From Isochrysis galbana (Eukaryota > Haptophyta > Isochrysidales > Isochrysidaceae), in assembly GCA_018136815.1 (NCBI GenBank), contig CM030932.1, positions 4,029,790 to 4,093,789 on the forward strand: a DNA stretch of 64,000 nt. Reading direction: 5' to 3'. This document shows, piece by piece, positions 50,646 to 63,969 of the stretch; positions within the stretch are counted from its first letter, which is position 1, and every line of letters starts with the position of its first letter. The notes below the pieces were generated by a model that had not been told where the DNA came from, made no database searches, and saw only the letters and a list, made by a program, of their open reading frames with translations. Made by a program: the position numbers and the translations under genes.

Positions 50646-50744
50646 GCCAACGCCGTTATTGTGAAAAGAATTACGGATACGAATCCGAAGGTTCGGCGGG
50701 AGAGCCTGTAAGAGAACGCGGCCCTTCGTCGCGTCTGCTTAGCC

Positions 50745-50955
50745 CCCCGTGTGGCGTGGCCCTTCCTCCCTCTTCGCCTGATTCCGCGGAGGTGATGCGA
50801 GCGCGCAAGATGGCGCGGCTCCGCGTCACTTACGAGTCGAGCCATGCCGCCTTGGCTGAAGAAGAAGCGGAGGCGGAGGCGGAGATGCGAGCGCAGGTGC
50901 GAAGCCGCAGGCGGAAGACGGAGGAGGAGGAGGTGGCGGTGGCCAGACTGTGGGG
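50745..50955 (+). repeat. Dispersed repeat R8, copy 2
   Basis: Near-identical to 38283-38490. Here the frame is open for 71 codons (50756-50971), giving an Arg/Glu-rich helix MRARKMARLRVTYESSHAAL. Function unknown. Confidence 0.8.
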
Positions 50956-51485
50956 CGCCAAACAGTTGTAGTAGTAGTAGCCTATCCCCTATGTTTATGA
51001 GAGTGAGTGTGCGTGCCATTACTTGTTCCTAGACAATTAACAATCGCATTGTACAAATACAACTTTGGCAATGACAATGTAGCTGTTTATGGTCTCCGGC
51101 TGGAGTTTAAGATCTCCGGCTGAGGCTCGTTTGGGTGGCATAATAAAGGGGAAGGGTGCTTGCGCTTGCCGCGGCAGGGAGTCTAGTCTTGAGTGAGCGC
51201 TAATCCCGTCCGTTTGCCGCGCCGCGACCCATAAAAATTTGTTAAAAATTAAAAATCAATCCATAGTCCATAGTCCATAGTCCATAGACCATACGCGATA
51301 CGTGAAAACAAAACGTCCACGTGGTCCTCTTTCGACGGTCGACGGAACGCGACCTCAAGAATGCCCCGCGCGGACTCGGAACGGCCGCGAGGGAGAAGTG
51401 AGAAGCAGAGAACTCAGAACTCAGTATAAACATACAGAGGTTAGAATGAGCATCCACGATGCATGAGATGGATGTATCCATGATA

Positions 51486-51734
51486 CTGTTTATTAAATGA
51501 TGAGGAACCGATCCCCCCGCGGGCGCGCGGGCGCGTCCGCAAATTCTTTACGGGTAGAGCGTGAGCGCGCGTGACGGAGGGGGGAGAGAGAGGGGGCGAA
51601 TCGCACCATTTCCTGGCGAAGATTTTCGTGGCGGCAGGTGGCACCCCCTGGAGGTTCTTTATTGAGCATATCGCCACGGTCAAAAAATGCAACCCAACCC
51701 TTACTAATGGGTAAGCCCCTGTTTGACCGCCCTA
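51486..51734 (-). mobile_element. Left-end fragment of the TAGGGCGGTCAAACAG transposon family (inverted)
   Basis: On the minus strand it starts TAGGGCGGTCAAACAGGGGC at 51734. It runs through CCACCTGCCGCCACGAAAAT then CTTCGCCAGGAAATGG, and GGTGCGATTC, matching 23269-23420. Both copies encode PPAATKIFARKWCDSPP in the same frame, so this may be part of the element's coding or leader region. Truncated near 51486. Confidence 0.75.
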
Positions 51735-52322
51735 CTAATAGAGGCCTCGGGCCTCCTCGCCGGCGCCCGGCGCTGGGCTTTCGGATCTCACCTCGCATTC
51801 ATCTTTCCAGTTCCACTCGCCGTCCACCGTCGGTCTCCGCGACTTCCTCGGCGGCTCGTCCAGAGCTCCTTTCATCAGGGACCCACAGCTTGCCGGGCAG
51901 AGGGAGGATCCCGCTGGGCTTCTTCTACAACCCCCGCTGCTGGTGTACTGTGCTCGTAGGAAAATGTGCTCCATACACATCCTTCACATGGAGTAAAGTA
52001 CTCCCGATCGACAGGGGACTCTTGCACTCCTAGATCATAGCGACGTCTTGCCCTCTCTATCCAATTCCTTCATCAAGCTGCGTGGGCAAAAGGCGTGAGG
52101 AACAGAGGAAATGAAAGAGCGGAAGGGCAGAAGATGAGCGCGGGAAGAAGGTGGGGGACGAGGAGAGCAGCAGGAAGCGGAATTGAGCTGCTGTGGGTGG
52201 GGGGGGGGGGTAAGAAGAGAGAAGAGGAGGGGGTGTAAGCGATATGAGTGATTCGTACAGGGGAGTGACCGCGGGAAGGGGGGGGGGGGGGCGAGGAAGG
52301 GGGGTGAAGGGGAGGGCGAGCG
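51735..52322. other. 5' flank of the SHTWG/ankyrin gene
   Basis: Purine-rich with G-runs just before the start (52199-52210, 52278-52291). No other gene. Confidence 0.55.
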
Positions 52323-55310
52323 ATGGGCTGCAACTCCTCTCGCGCGGAGAAAGAGGTGGATGACGCCCCCTCGACGGAGGAGAAGGAGCAGCTTGTGACG
52401 CCCAGCGGAAGATCACGGGCCAGCGTGATGAAAGCAGAGAAAGAGCTTTGCGCCGCAGCCGAGGAGGCTGAGGCCGCGCAGCTCGCTGAGCTGGACAATG
52501 GCGATGACCGAATGGCGATGAGCTGGGACGGTGGTATCACTTTCCACTACGGAGACCCAGCGCAGCCCATCCCAACGACGTCACGACGCCATGCGGCCGA
52601 GGCCCGTTGCTACAGGGCGGTGGTGGCCAAGGATGCGGCAAGTGCCCCGAGCATTGATGAGCACGGGTCGCAGCAACTGAATCGTGGCGTCTATGTGTGG
52701 TGGCTTATCCTCTTCGCCCAGCTCTGTGACGAATCGTGGACGACTGCAGATGTCGTGCGGCTGAAGGTGTGGGTCAGATGCGGACTTGCGACTTGGCTTA
52801 CCTTGGCACATGGCACGTCTCAATGCCACCGCGCATGCATCATGATGCTCTCAGGTTCGTCCGATGACGCGGCGGCGCCGATGCCGATTTGTCGAGTTGG
52901 AGCAGATGCAAGATAAGACGGGACCGGCCGCAGTCTTTGTCTCACACACCTGGGGTGCTCGATTCAGGTACGTTGCGACTGTGCTGGGCACGCCATGCCA
53001 CTTTCATCAATGCTTGAGCAGGATGGACCGATACGTGGGGCTGCGTGAACGTGCAACGCGCCAATACCACCGCATTAAGTTTCCAGAGAGTTTAATCGTT
53101 TCGCGCCTGTGTGCTTCTCTCGGCATCTAGGGAGCTGATTGCAGGCATCTCGTACGCGTTGCCCATGGATACCTTGGTTTGGCTCGACATCTTTGCCGTA
53201 CGACAATGGCCGGGCAACGGCGCCGACATCGACTTCCGCCCCGTGGTTCAAAAGACAAACGCATTGTTGCTCATTGCGAGACATCTAGATCAAGTGCGTG
53301 CGCACGGCTAGAGCGGGACAGTGCGGGGCGATCTGTTTGCGTGGGTGGGGCATCATGATAGCGCCCGGCCTTACTTACAGTCTGGGTGGCCTCGGCTCGC
53401 GGCCGCGACTGTAGGCCGCTTTGGCTCCACTACGGCACGGGGGATAAAGTGCTTTTCTGCTTGTCTCAGTCTCACGCACCAATTGCGTACATCCTGACAT
53501 CCTGACTGTCCGACGTCATACCATGCATTACTTTTGCCGTGCAGGTTGCGCAAATCAGACCGGGCGCTATCCAGTACGCCAATTGCCAGCTCGACATGCT
53601 GGGTGGCCCCGGCGAGCCCAAGACTTTGCAGGTGCTGCCCCTTAGTTACACATTCTGCTTTGCACACATGGAGTCTGCGCCTAGATAGGGGGCCTCCTCT
53701 TCTCGGTTTGGGCTCAGTGAAGATGTTCACACCATCACTCTATGACGCGCTTCAGTTTGTTGGACGACGCGAGAAGAAGCTACCCTCCGATCAGCTGACC
53801 ACCTGTGCCTTCTTCCGAATCTGGTGCGTTGTTGAGCTCGTGGCCGCCCTCCTTGCCGAGATTCCCGTCCTCATGCTGGTCGGCGCCGAGGTGAAAGGTC
53901 CTGAACAGAGTGAACCACCAGTTGAGCAACCAGAGCACGCGAAAGCATCCCTCGACTACAAAGGAGTCAAACTTTCCCTTGTCGGAGGCAAGGAAGGCAG
54001 AGCGGAAGAGGATGAGAGTAAACCACTCGGGATGTTCGAGCCGGACACGTCGATGCTGGACACGCTGTTTGAATGTGTCGACGTGGGCAAAGCCATCGCA
54101 ACAGTGAGCATTGGCACACCGCCAAGCATCAACGAGAAGGCATGGCGGCGGGGAGCGTCATTTCGCATGTCGCTGCCCTCCACCCCCACTTCCTAGGACT
54201 GCACCCCGCCTTGTGTGGTGCGGGCACTGCCATCCGATCGAGTTGATGGCCATCTTCGCCTGATGGATTCGCCTACTCTCCTATCGGGCCTTATTCCCCA
54301 GGTGGAAGCTGACAGGGTGCGCGAGCTAGAATCCGTCAAGAAGGAAGTGGGCGTCACTCGTGCCAATTGCAAGGCGCGGGGCGCCATCATTGGTGCGAAG
54401 CACTCGATGTATGTCGTTCCTGTGCTACACGCTGTGGCGACTCGAGAGCTTTCGCACCTTAGCCGACTCTCAGATCCTCAAGAGCGAGCGGCTGCATTGG
54501 TGGCAGCAGCCTCGGTCGGTTTGACGGCAGGGCTAGAGGTGTGTATGCCACGTCACGTACCAGGATGCGTAGGGCCTTTCAGTGCTGTTGGGGAATGGCT
54601 TGAGACGCCAGCTGCATCATCAATCGACGCGCTCGCGTCAATTACAACACTTGCGCGCTCCTCCGCCGTCGTGGGCCATCGACCTTAGGAGTCCCTTTCC
54701 CCTACAGGTCCTTCTTTCTCTCGGCACTGATGGCGAGGCGAACGGGACCGCCGACACGTTTGACGAATCAACTCTCGAGGCGGCACTTGTAGCGGCGGCT
54801 TGTGGCGGCCATGTCGCTGCCCTCAAGCTACTTCTCTCACACGCTCCACCCCCGGAATCTGCCGTCCAAGAAGGGTTCTTGAGGGCATGTAGCGGCGGGC
54901 AGTGCGATGCCGCCGCGTTGCTCCTCGATGCCGGAGCTCCCATCGAGGCACGGAACGGGTCGGGAATGACAGGCCTCATCCTCGCCGCCTCCTGCGGCGC
55001 CAATGAATTGTGTGAGATGCTCATTGAAAGGGGTGCGGAGATCAACGCGACGAGCAAGAGCTATTGGACGGCCATCGTGTGGGCCTCCGACCGTCAGCAA
55101 GTGTCGTCAGTTGCTTTCCTTATGGAGAAGGGCGCCATCATCTACGGCGCAATGAATTGGGCACGGGATCAAGCCATTATAGACATGCTCACTGCTCGTG
55201 GTTGCTACAAGGGTGATACCTGCAAGGTCAACATCGAGAGCCATCGCATTACCCTGCGCAAGGACCGAACACCATTTCGGGGAAGCGATAACTCGGAATC
55301 GTCCGGTTGA
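52323..55310 (+). CDS. SHTWG-domain / ankyrin-repeat protein with N-terminal MGCNSS lipidation motif, seven exons
   Basis: Proposed exons 52323-52766, 52855-52967, 53131-53293, 53545-53631, 53795-54103, 54302-54538 and 54708-55310 keep frame and give 651 residues. The protein starts MGCNSSRAEKEVDD, an N-myristoylation (Gly2) plus palmitoylation (Cys3) pattern, so membrane attachment is predicted. Residues 170-290 carry VFVSHTWGARFRELI, LVWLDIFAVRQWPG and FRIWCVVELVAALLA. This SHTWG...WLDxFxxxQ...WCxxEL order belongs to a TIR-like domain family expanded in algae and oomycetes. Exon 7 has about four ankyrin repeats (AAACGGHVAALKLLLS, ACSGGQCDAAALLLDAG, ILAASCGANELCEMLIERGA). The exon 1 donor (52767) and the exon 4/5 join are the weakest. 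A role as a membrane-tethered sensor or signalling protein is inference. Confidence 0.75.
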
Positions 55311-56119
55311 GACCGCCCCAGTCTGGAGATCTGATGCAGCCACTCCTACTTTGTTGTGATACAATGCGGATACATCTTGCCCCCAAGTAGCAGGTGCGCT
55401 CGGTACATTTCTCGGTTTACATTGCCAATCGCTTCCTGCACATTTTTTCGCCTTCAACAGTCGTGTTGTCGAGGCTTATGTTGGGTTGTACCGGAACACT
55501 AAAATCTCTATTTAATGACGGCTGTTCTATTGCTCACACCTCATACTTGGACTCGCTTGAGCGGGACCTCCAAGTTCGCTGGTGGCAACGGGAATCGAAG
55601 CCATGCAGCCGTAGGGGATGCTTGGCGTAAGGCTAAGATGTGATGTGGACAACAACAGGTGAGATGGAGGTGACACGTCATCAACATATGACACTCTACA
55701 TCGCATGAGGTGATATCTAAGTCTGCGCCTATGTGAGCCTCTGTGGAGCGTGGTAGATGGAGTGGCTGTGTACGGTAGATGTGGAAGGATATTGAATGTT
55801 TGACGCAAACGTGGCCTCAGACGGCATGGCGACGAGTGGGATGGGGACGGAGCACTTAGGTACGAGAACAAGGGCGACAGGGGCTTGGCGAGGGGCGCGA
55901 CGACGAACAACGTAGACTCGGCGGGAAAGAAACCAAACAAGAAAGCAGAAAGGGGGTCTTCGACTGCGTAAGCGTAGCAGCCTCAACTATAATATCTCAT
56001 CTCGGTGGAGGGAGGATACTTTCTAATTCTAAAAACGAAGGGCTGATGGCGTAGCTCATAAGCGACATAGCCACCGAACAGGATGTCCCAGTCAACAAAT
56101 TCGGACCCTTTGCCGGAGA
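55311..56119. other. Intergenic region, no supported gene
   Basis: Short frames only (for example 55527-55940 minus), Ser/Pro-rich without domains. Confidence 0.5.
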
Positions 56120-56480
56120 TAAGAGTGGAGGCGTATAATAATACACCATCTGATCGTTAGTACCACTTCACCTACTAGCCCAGTACTATCACAACACCCC
56201 TGAGCGCACTTGCCCGTACACCTTGACGCGTGCTGATGCCACAGCCACATACACGTATGTACCCCTTCCAATCTCCCCCCTCGCAGACCCCCGGCTCCCA
56301 TTATAACTCCCCACAAGTTACAATGAGGGGAACACCCAGTGAGACGAGCCGACCTACGTCGGGCGACTCACCAGGGAAAAGCACTGGGGGAGGGGGGGGT
56401 CCTCTCGTTCGTGAAGCAGAACAGCCCTTACAGCTCACGCCGCGAGCGGTCCTCGAGAAATAAGTGACTGCGCCTCGAAG
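56120..56480 (+). repeat. Dispersed repeat R4, copy 2
   Basis: Starts near CACCATCTGATCGTTAGTAC, with GCCCAGTACTATCACAACAC, CCCACAAGTTACAATGAGGG, CCGACCTACGTCGG and CTCGAGAAATAAGTGACTGC in the order of copy 1. Confidence 0.8.
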
Positions 56481-56534
56481 TACCTGACACTAGCCACTAG
56501 ACACTAGACTACTTGACTACTAGTGCCACTAACT

Positions 56535-56690
56535 AGGGTATAATAATATAACTGAGCATTAATTAGTACCACTACTCTCACTAGCCCGGTACTAACACGA
56601 CACCCCTGAGCGCACTTGCCCGTACACCTTGGCGCGTGCCGTTGCCACAGATACATACACCTATGCACCCCTCCAAATCTCCGCCCCCTC
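56535..56690 (+). repeat. Dispersed repeat R4, copy 3 (truncated)
   Basis: Matches the first ~150 bp of R4 (TATAACTGAGCATTAATTAG ... CCCGGTACTAACACGACACC ... CCACAGATACATACAC) and stops at the R5 copy. Confidence 0.75.
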
Positions 56691-56691
56691 G

Positions 56692-56790
56692 AACCTACTT
56701 TTATAAGTGGGGGTCAATGGGGGCCTCGCGCCCCCCTCACTCCATCGTCGCGGACACCCCCCGGGGTGGGCCCGTACAACCAACCTCAGC
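56692..56790 (+). repeat. Dispersed repeat R5, copy 2
   Basis: AACCTACTTTTATAAG...GGGGTCAATGGGGGCC ... CATCGTCGCGGACACC ... GGGTGGGCCCGTACAA, the inverse of 50534-50645. Confidence 0.75.
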
Positions 56791-57264
56791 CCCTGCCCTG
56801 CAATCATCATCATGGCCCAGACCCTTCGTGGGCGCGTGCCGCGATTCGCACTCCCACGCCCATACTGCGCCTGCCCTCGAGCTGACTCCCCCCCCCTTCC
56901 CAGGTCGCCAGGCATACAGAGGCCGCTGGAAGGCTCCAATGGCCAGCGTGGCAAGCGGGGGAGAGGCAAGGGGGGGCCAGGGGCTGAGCCCTAGCCTCCA
57001 CTGCCCCCTGAGCTGCCCTTGCTGGCCCTCTGAGAGCCCCCAAAGGTCTTCTGAGAGCAGGCCGTGGCGCGCCGCATGGCGACGCGCCGCAGGGAGAGGG
57101 GTGGAGGAGAATGGAGAGAGGGAGAGGGGGGTTTTGCACCCCCCCCGATGGAGTGCGGTGTGCGGTAAGAAACGGGCCCCGTTTGCGTTAGCAAACGGGC
57201 GAAGGGGGGCGGCTGGCGACAGGAGGGGGAGAAGAAGGGAGTGGCTCAAGGCGTCCGTGTGGCA
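56791..57264. other. Region without a supported gene
   Basis: GC-rich with overlapping Arg/Gly/Pro frames on both strands, judged compositional. Confidence 0.45.
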
Positions 57265-57640
57265 GGTAGTAGGCAGGTATCGGGGGGCGCAGTCATTTAT
57301 TTCTTCGAGGACTGCTCGCGGCGCGAGCTGTAAGGGCCGTTCTGCTTCTCGACGAGAGGTCCCCCCCCCCCCCCCGGTGTTTTCCCCCGGTGAGTCGCCC
57401 GACGTCCCGACGTAGGTCGGTTCGCCTCACTGGGTTTTCCCTCATTGTCATTGTCACTGTAACTTGTGGGGAGTGCCGGGGGTTTGCGAGGGGGGACATT
57501 TGAAGGGATGAAGGGATGCATATGTGTATGTGTCTGTGCCACCACTTCAAGGCGTGCGGGCAGGTGCGCTGAGGGGTGTCGTGATAGTACCGGGCTGGTG
57601 GGAGTAGTGGTGCTAACGCTCAGTTGTTTTATTATTATTA
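57265..57640 (-). repeat. Dispersed repeat R4, copy 4 (inverted)
   Basis: Full R4 order on the minus strand, starting at the AAT run near 57635. It lies head to head with copy 5. Confidence 0.8.
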
Positions 57641-57897
57641 TATCCAAATCTCCCCCCTCGCAGGCCCCCGCCTCCCATTCTGCTAACTCGCCACAAGTTA
57701 AAATGATGGAAAACCCATTGAGGCGGACCGACCTACGTCGGGCGACTCTCCGAGAAAAAGCACCGGGGGGCCGGGGGGGGGGAGGAACCTCTCGTCGTGA
57801 AGGAGAACGGCCCTTGACAGCTCGCGCCGCGAGCGGTCCTCGAGAAATAAGCGACTGCGCCCCGCGATACCTGCCACTGCCACCGGGGTATCTCAAG
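57640..57897 (+). repeat. Dispersed repeat R4, copy 5 (5'-truncated)
   Basis: Starts at CCAAATCTCCCCCCTCGCAG and continues through CACAAGTTAAAATGATGG, CCGACCTACGTCGG and CTCGAGAAATAAGCGACTGC. Confidence 0.8.
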
Positions 57898-58690
57898 ACG
57901 TCTTGAGTCACTGCGCTGTGCACTGTGCAATGTGCACGATGGCGCAGAGCGACACCACTCATGGCAGTTAACTTCAAAGAGCACTGCCAAGACCCCTCTC
58001 ACGGCGCTGATATCGCTCTACGCCACGACACTTACTTCTTCGTCACCTTGGGTAGGAGAGCCCACCTGCGCGCAGACACGCAGATGCCATGTACGGCTTC
58101 GCGGGCTGGGAGTGTACATACAAGTCTGAGGCGCACAGCGCACAGCGCACAGCGCCTCAAACCCGACGAGGCGATCGCTGATATCCGAGACTGCGGTGGG
58201 CGGGGGGGGAGGGCGGGGCAGAGGGGACCACCAGAGAGCCAGCAGAAGGGCTCCGTCAGCGGCCAGCGTGAACATCAAAGCGTGCAATTGGACCAAAGTA
58301 CTAGGAATTCGTGCTACTTTACAAACTCCAATTTTAGGGGTGCCCTGCACCTCCCCCATGTGAAAAAACGGACCGTGAAACTCCGATTTTCGGGCCTCAA
58401 TTTTCTCTCGGGTGTCGTATGCGTAGGCCCTGGCTGGAGTTCTCACGGGTCGCTGGCACCCATCAATCAGTGTGGCAGCAGGTCGGAGAGTGCGACTGAA
58501 GGCCACACGGCGTTCCTTTTTGCTTTTCTTGTCGAGATTGGGAGACTTTAGAGTACTACTTTTTGCTCTTCTAGAGTAGCATCGAATTCTCTTGTTCCGC
58601 GACCTTCCCGCGACCGCGCGGCGCGGCGTGGACGCAGCCGCCGTCAGGAGCACGTGCGGCTTGCAGGCCGCTCAGTGGGCGGGCGTGAGC
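57898..58690. other. 5' region of the UBL5 gene
   Basis: A short (GCGCACA)n run at 58131-58155. No other supported gene. Confidence 0.5.
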
Positions 58691-59030
58691 ATGATCGAGG
58701 TGATATGCAATGACCGGCTCGGCAAAAAGATCCGAGTCAAGTGCAACCCAGGTGGACACCAGCCCATGTGCAGGCGCCTGCACCCCAGATACTGCTGCCT
58801 CTCCAGTGCGCATGATGCTGTGCCCCATTCTCTGAGTATCTCCACACACCTCGCCCATCCGCCCCACAGACGACACTGTCGGTGACCTGAAGAAGCTCTT
58901 GGCCGCACAGACTGGAACACGGCCAGAGAAGCTGCGCATCCAGAAGTGGTATACGATATACAAGGACCACATCACTCTAGAGGACTACGAGATCCACGAC
59001 GGGATGGGCCTAGAGCTCTACTACAACTAG
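58691..59030 (+). CDS. UBL5: Ubiquitin-like protein UBL5 / Hub1
   Basis: Exons 58691-58751 and 58870-59030 (phase-1 intron) encode 73 residues, the exact family length. The product starts [20 protein letters not shown] and continues [40 protein letters not shown] and GMGLELYYN. Near-complete agreement with Hub1/UBL5, including the C-terminal YY plus one residue instead of the Gly-Gly of conjugated ubiquitins. Hub1 acts non-covalently, mainly by modifying spliceosome behaviour through Snu66 and Prp38, which suits this intron-bearing genome. The conserved Asp before the intron is rebuilt only when G (58751) joins AC (58870), which supports the splice. Confidence 0.96.
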
Positions 59031-59707
59031 ATACTGAGGATGGGCCTACCGCAGCTGCGCTCGTTCCACGAGAGGAGGAAGTAGTGCTACTGTGCAAGGA
59101 AAAGCGACGTCAGGTTGTGCTTAGACTACCGGCCGTGCTGTTGTTGCAGACGCAACTTGCATGGGGTATCATATACTCCAACTCAATTTGTTTTTCACAA
59201 GCTTGACCTAGAGGACTAGCGGGCTTCCCAAGGTCACTATAGTCCAAGCACTTGTGTGGAGGGGAGCTGTGGTGTCGGAATGGATGGGTGTAGTGTGAGG
59301 AGTGAGTGTGGTGTGGCTGTTGGGTTTGTGACATGGTTTGCACCATCATTGGAGGGTGCACAGACGCACGACACGAGGGATGGGGAGACGGAGGAGCCTG
59401 CGGCAGCCTCGCAGTACGAGAGCTTCCCCGTCGACGGATGAGCAGGACGGAACTTGGGCATGGACATACGGAGCGCACGGAGCGGGGACTAGGAGCAATA
59501 CAATAGAGGATACAAGATATAGGACAACGGACAACATGCGGTGAACGTGGGAAGCCTAGAATGTAGAACGAAGAGGAAAGAGAGGAATAAACAAACATAA
59601 ACAGCCGCGTCGCGATCGCACAATAGGGTGGAGGGGGGCTCTGGTGTGGTGGCAACGTAGACAGAGGAAGGGGAGAGGAAAACAGCAAGGAATCGCGAGC
59701 GAAAACA
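59031..59707. other. 3' flank of UBL5, no supported gene
   Basis: A Ser/Pro-rich minus frame (59110-59712) is judged compositional. Confidence 0.5.
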
Positions 59708-59880
59708 AACATTTCTTAATATTCTCACCACGTGCGCGGCCCTGAATAGATAGGTAGCTCGTAGCCACGCCCGCTCCCTTTCTCACTCCCTCTTCCTGCC
59801 TTGCGGCTCGTCCCCTCGTGCTCTACTTAGGGGCTCGGGATTTGGGTTTTCCAGTAGCGGGGGGCGTGTACCGGCCCACC
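59708..59880 (-). mobile_element. 3' fragment of the non-LTR retrotransposon
   Basis: On the minus strand: AAGTAGAGCACGAGGGGACG, GCCGCAAGGCAGGAAG, GGGCGTGGCTAC, then GGCCGCGCACGTGGTGAGAA and TATTAAGAAA. Matches 48410-48538. Sequence to about 60140 may also belong to the element's 3' UTR. Confidence 0.7.
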
Positions 59881-60179
59881 GGCCCCGAATGGACCAATGG
59901 CCAATGGCCTGGTTCTGGTTCTCTCCTTCCTTGCTCCTTGCCGAAGCAGCCTATTTTCATTCGTTGCCTTGGCCACGCGGGGAGACGCCGAGGGGCAAGC
60001 TTCGGAATTGGATCCGCAACATTAACGTAACAATCGCAGAGCATCATGCGAAAGCAGGCGAGGGGAGTGGGATGACGCCGGGGGTCTGCTCTGTCCCATG
60101 GAACTTCTGGCGGAGAGAATGCGTAGGATGGGAGAGAGTTTGAAACAATAATTGCTTGCTTGCGACATAAATAAGAAAA

Positions 60180-60460
60180 AAAAACTTCTTAATATTCTCG
60201 CCGCGCGCGCGACCTCGCACCCTTACTGTGCGGCCAGCATGGCTGCCTTGTTGGGTGTGGCCGAGGCCACGGGCCGCGGGGTGCGACCGGGGTCGCACAC
60301 ACCTGCTCGGCTTCTGACGGCGGACGCGGTCGCTTCGACTGCGACAGGTCCATGGGGGCTGGGGGGCCGCCCTCGGCGGGGGGCCCGACGGAGAGGAGAG
60401 GCTCGCTGGCGCGCTCCATCGCGTCTAACTATAAAGTTAGTTCTGCGACATAAATAAGAA
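60180..60460 (-). mobile_element. Internally deleted LINE derivative (5' end joined to 3' tail)
   Basis: On the minus strand it reads CTTTATAGTTAGACGCGATG then GAGCGCGCC; the encoded start has LLSVGPPAEGGPPAP, KRPRPPSEAEQVCATPVAPR and GPWPRPH, clearly the first ~65 codons of the 42167 ORF. It then passes straight into CGCGCGCGCGGCGAGAATAT then TAAGAAGTT and an A/T run, the element's 3' tail. Everything between is missing. Confidence 0.75.
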
Positions 60461-62439
<1,979 letters not shown>

Positions 62440-63836
62440 TGCTTGCTCAGGACCGCAAATGGAGTCTCATCAAGAAACGAGTACAATCATAAGCAGAGCA
62501 TCGCGCGCGCACAGGACTTAATGCTAGAACTCAAGTGATGCAGCAAAGACAAGCTGTTGCGTGAGCATGTCAGTCGCCTAGAACAGGGTACATCCATCGC
62601 CTAGAACATGGCACAAAGGCATTAAAACGAAGCAATGCCCCTTATCTCAGGGTCTCGAGAGGGGCCGGATGCCCATAAATGCGCCGACCGTGTTGATCAC
62701 ACCGCAATGCGCAAGCATGAATGGCAACATCTCGAAAGTCTACTTGCTATCAATTGATGTTGTATTTCGCCCCTTTGGCAAAGTTGTCGTAAAGCTTTTG
62801 TTCTTCCTAAGCGCGCAAGCATCGTGTCGCGTGTCGTGTCGTGTGCCTGTGAGCCTGTGCACTACAAATTTATCCAAGGCTGCCTTGGTAAGCGATTACC
62901 CTATGTATGTGCTATGTGCGTGGCTTGTGCGCTCTTTAACTTTGGCCAGTTCGGGCGCGTCATGGTCATGGAGCGCAGCCGCCGCGCTCCTCTGCCCTCT
63001 CTCCCTGTCCAGGCACCGCCGGCCCGCGGGCGATCTTCTGCCCACGTACACAATCGCTATCGCCGGAGCGCTAGCCAGACGATCTACTCCCACCGGTTAT
63101 AAATAAATAAATAAATAAATGTTATATCCTAGCCAACCCCACTAGCTAATCGGACACAACTTTTCAGTCCCGGAATCTCGCCATGCTTGACGAGCCAGGT
63201 GTCCGAGTGATACCACCGATACCGGGGGAAGAGGGCGCTGCCCCCTCCCCTCGATATTTGTCCCCCCTCCAGGGTACGCACCGACCCCGCGCGCCCCAGC
63301 GCGTCCTCTCCTCGAGTCCACGCTGGGGGAAAACCCCTTTCGGGTAAAACAACGCAGGGGGGGGGGAGGGGACATTCGTGAAACTAGGGGCCCAGAAGCG
63401 CTAATCTCTCTCGCCGGAGCGAGTGGCCGCGGCGAGCCGCGGACCTTCCCTCCTGGCTCTGGCGCCCCCCGTCTTCTTTTACCTAAACAAGGCAAGAAGA
63501 CACGATAGCGCCGGAGAGGAGAGCTGCCGCTCCCCTCTCCCCTCCCTCTTCCCTCTTCCCTCTTCCTCCTCTCTTTCCTGCGGCCTTGGCCCATGGCGCG
63601 CGCCTGGCCTGCGACCCCCCTTCAGGTCCCCAGATGGCCTGCAGGGGCTTGGGACCACAGCTCAGGGGGCAGGCGAGGCTGGGGCATGGCTTTGGCCCCT
63701 CCTGCCTCTCCCTCGCTGGCTCTCGGTCGGCTGGAGTCGGCTGGGGGCTGGGGGTCCTGATCAGGGGGGCCCAGGGCCCAGGGGGAAAAGGGGCTGCTCA
63801 GTGGTCAAAGGGATGGGCTGGTATCGCGGTGGTGCC
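62440..63836. other. Region without a supported gene
   Basis: Contains an (ATAA)n run near 63098-63120, the inverted partner of 28426-28470 at 63107-63150, and GC-rich sequence with compositional frames. No domain seen. Confidence 0.5.
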
Positions 63837-63885
63837 AAGTTGCGTTCCGTCGAAAGAGGACTAGGCGGCCGTTTTGTTTTCACTT
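63837..63885 (+). repeat. Type-A terminus of GTTCCGTC element family
   Basis: AAGTTGCGTTCCGTCGAAAG then AGGACTAGGCGG and GTTTTGTTTTCACTTA, closest to the copy at 8360. Confidence 0.7.
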
Positions 63886-63969
63886 ATCTTCTATTGGCTA
63901 AAACCCGCATTCCAGTCACACTTCTGCACACATTATTGAGACGACGGGGCTCCTCTATACCTCTACTAA

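Larger units (their letters stand above)
48861..51354. mobile_element. GTTCCGTC-family element with nested copia and R8/R9 repeats
   Basis: The left type-B end, AAGGTAGCGTTCCGTCAAAT then ATGGGACATCA (48861), and the right type-A end, TCCTCTTTCGACGG then GACGGAACGCGACC (51325-51354), bracket R9 repeats, a Ty1/copia RNase H fragment and an R8 copy. Comparison with the unbroken duplicate at 49400-49620 shows the interrupted host sequence (GCCGCAAG / AATGCCCCGCG), with CAAG present on both sides as a short target duplication. Confidence 0.65.
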
